A DNA stretch of 14,246 bases, taken from the NCBI GenBank assembly GCA_046727435.1, contig JBKPCR010000429.1:1-14246 (forward strand). Reading direction: 5' to 3'. Under the pieces are notes generated by a model. It ran no database searches. It saw only the letters and a list, made by a program, of their open reading frames with translations, and had not been told where the DNA came from. This document shows positions 13,008 through 14,246 of the stretch, piece after piece. A program made the translations under genes and the position numbers. Every line of letters begins with the position of its first letter. The first letter of the stretch is position 1. Origin of the DNA: CAVPRW01 sp046727435 [NCBI: bacterium] (GTDB lineage: Bacteria > Tectomicrobia > Entotheonellia > J063).

Positions 13008-14246
13008 TCACATGACCAGGTCTGCCATCTTAGACGGACGTGCCGCATCGAACTCCGTCTGGTTCACGCGAACGTATCTCCATATGCCCCCGGTGCTATC
13101 GCTGATCCGTTCACACCAGTCGCCTATAGCTTCATCTTTCGCAGCCGTGCCCTCCCAGACGCGGCCTTTTGTCTCGATGATCCAGTTGACCTCGTCCGTC
13201 CCTACGCGCTGCACCACCACCCAATCCGGGTGATAGAAACCGATGGCACCACTCGGCTTCAGATAGTCCACGCGGAACTGGGTCCCGGACTCGCCCTGTT
13301 CTGTCGTGCCAAGCGACGCGAAGCGGAGCACATCGGGCGCCCCATCGAGGAACTGCGCAAAGCACCGTTCGAAGTCGTTGTAGGTCGCGACGTAGTTGAA
13401 GACCGTCCTATCAGCCACCAGAGGGGGGAGGTTCCTGCGCCAGCTGAACGGCTTGGTCTCCGACAAGCGGAAGTCGGCCTTTGCGAACTCGATGCTACGC
13501 CGTTCGATGGTGAGCTCGGAGATCTTGCGGGCCAGGTACTTGGAAATGCCCTCCTGGATCTCCAGGCGCGACAGATGTGAGCGGATGGTCTCACCATCCA
13601 GGTCAACAAGGCGCCCGAAGCAGCGACTGGCTACATAGACCTTGATCACTGGATATAGTTCGGCGAAGCGGTTTGGAAGCTTGGCGCGATCGGCCACCTT
13701 GTTGGTGATCGAGCTCAGTAGCTCCTGGGCAGTGGGCAGCTCGCTGGCCCCAATCTCAGCCTGGTGCACCTCCGTCTCCGTCGTGACGAACTCGAGCGTC
13801 AGCCTGATGCGGAAGACCTCGGCCAAATCCTCCTGCTCGAAAATCGGCTCCAGCGCTTCAACCCGCAGTTCTGAGAGCTTTCGAATATTGTGTTCGAGCC
13901 GTGGCTTGGTGATGGGAATGGCAATGTCGAACGCTGACCGTTCCAGGATCGGCTCGATGATGACCGCCTTAGGGGAATCGATCGTGGTGATGCCAACGCC
14001 GACGCCTTCTGCTTCGAGCTGCTGCCGCAGGACGTTTAGCAAATTTTGCGTGCCGAGCACCTCTAGCGTCTGAGTGCGGTCGGGACTCACCTGCATCATC
14101 CGCCGCAGCCCGCGGCCGATCACCTGTTCGGGGAGGATCTCGGCCTTGGCGCTGAAGGGACGTAGCCCCAACACCACGGTGACGTTACGGACGTCCCAGC
14201 CCTCGCGCAGCATCATGACGCTGACGATGACTTTGATCCGATTGTC
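13008..14246 (-). CDS. Type III restriction Res-like helicase-nuclease, partial (N-terminal part beyond window)
   Basis: The last 412 residues of a large superfamily 2 helicase resembling the Res subunit of type III restriction-modification enzymes; the frame continues beyond the right edge (DNRIKVIVSV precedes the first internal Met). Helicase motif V is seen in VSVMMLREGWDVRNV and motif VI in LPEQVIGRGLRRM. After a long linker region, a C-terminal PD-(D/E)xK nuclease is shown by YHPDW ... NWIIETKGR, about 62-82 residues before the visible end. It would cut DNA after ATP-dependent translocation or switching. The motor N-terminus and any Mod methyltransferase gene would lie to the right. Stop TGA; nothing is co-transcribed downstream. 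The alternative is a stand-alone DEAD/DEAH helicase-nuclease of a related defence system. Confidence 0.88.
   Translation of the reverse strand, partial: DNRIKVIVSVMMLREGWDVRNVTVVLGLRPFSAKAEILPEQVIGRGLRRMMQVSPDRTQTLEVLGTQNLLNVLRQQLEAEGVGVGITTIDSPKAVIIEPILERSAFDIAIPITKPRLEHNIRKLSELRVEALEPIFEQEDLAEVFRIRLTLEFVTTETEVHQAEIGASELPTAQELLSSITNKVADRAKLPNRFAELYPVIKVYVASRCFGRLVDLDGETIRSHLSRLEIQEGISKYLARKISELTIERRSIEFAKADFRLSETKPFSWRRNLPPLVADRTVFNYVATYNDFERCFAQFLDGAPDVLRFASLGTTEQGESGTQFRVDYLKPSGAIGFYHPDWVVVQRVGTDEVNWIIETKGRVWEGTAAKDEAIGDWCERISDSTGGIWRYVRVNQTEFDAARPSKMADLVM

Noticed and set aside
12773-13015. 80-codon frame from GTG with a signal-peptide-like start (KLPKTLAWLFHLIFFVAG)
   Set aside because: No ribosome binding site precedes it, and the sequence after the hydrophobic stretch looks random.
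12852-13580. 242-codon rightward frame across the end of the Res-like gene
   Set aside because: Mostly antisense to the Res-like gene; it has no start signal, and its translation matches nothing I recognise.

Overview
The window reads as chromosomal DNA of a GC-rich (roughly 60%), probably diderm, free-living bacterium with an accessory-rich gene complement. Nearly every gene has a recognisable Shine-Dalgarno sequence. The binding protein at 268-1140 has a signal peptide without a lipobox cysteine, which fits a periplasm. The mix of catabolic enzymes recalls soil and sediment lineages such as Rokubacteria, NC10 or Tectomicrobia, but that placement is a guess; there is no rRNA, tRNA or ribosomal protein marker. 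I see no CRISPR array, tRNA, insertion sequence with a transposase, or prophage gene.

Layout. (A) 1-1449, minus strand: a glutaredoxin/mycoredoxin-like protein, then a PhnD-type oxyanion-binding protein whose sequence resembles the clade annotated as putative selenate binding, then the 5' part of its PhnC-type ATPase, which runs off the left edge. (B) 1450-2227: a long gene-free stretch with three tandem hairpins and a degenerate C-run/G-run repeat. (C) 2228-3892, minus: a quinone oxidoreductase-like MDR enzyme followed after 15 nt by a YkgJ-type cysteine-cluster protein. (D) 4157-5089, minus: a DapA-superfamily aldolase/lyase that keeps the Schiff-base lysine but lacks the arginine typical of true dihydrodipicolinate synthase. 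(E) 5090-5961: a long spacer with back-to-back promoter candidates and one 74-codon ORF with a strong ribosome binding site. (F) 5962-6508, plus: a small protein resembling RemA/DUF370 with a helical tail, and a doubtful overlapping ORF. (G) 6505-10226, minus: an alpha/beta hydrolase with a Cys nucleophile, a NodB-fold deacetylase and a TPP-dependent acetolactate synthase-like enzyme. (H) 10223-10710, minus: a DUF433 antitoxin gene overlapping (ATGA) a truncated DUF5615 PIN-like toxin gene that itself overlaps (ATGA) the TPP-enzyme gene. (I) 10931-12061, plus: a conserved protein of unknown function with a charged C-terminal half. (J) 12213-12668, minus: a VOC/glyoxalase-fold metalloprotein. 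(K) 13008-14246, minus: the C-terminal part of a helicase-nuclease resembling the type III restriction Res subunit, running off the right edge.

How they may work together. The minus-strand genes from about 2.9 to 10.2 kb look like small-molecule catabolism: C-N or ester hydrolysis (deacetylase, hydrolase), carbon-carbon bond chemistry on 2-oxo acids (TPP enzyme, DapA-like lyase) and redox (quinone oxidoreductase). They are separated by gaps of 90-1400 nt and are probably several transcripts, so a single pathway is only a hypothesis. The right-hand part (toxin-antitoxin remnant, unknown conserved protein, Res-like helicase) has an accessory or defence flavour. I did not find convincing evidence of a wholly new system. 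The best leads are the toxin truncation fused by overlap to a metabolic gene, the RemA-like small protein, the Cys-nucleophile hydrolase and the unknown 376-residue protein.
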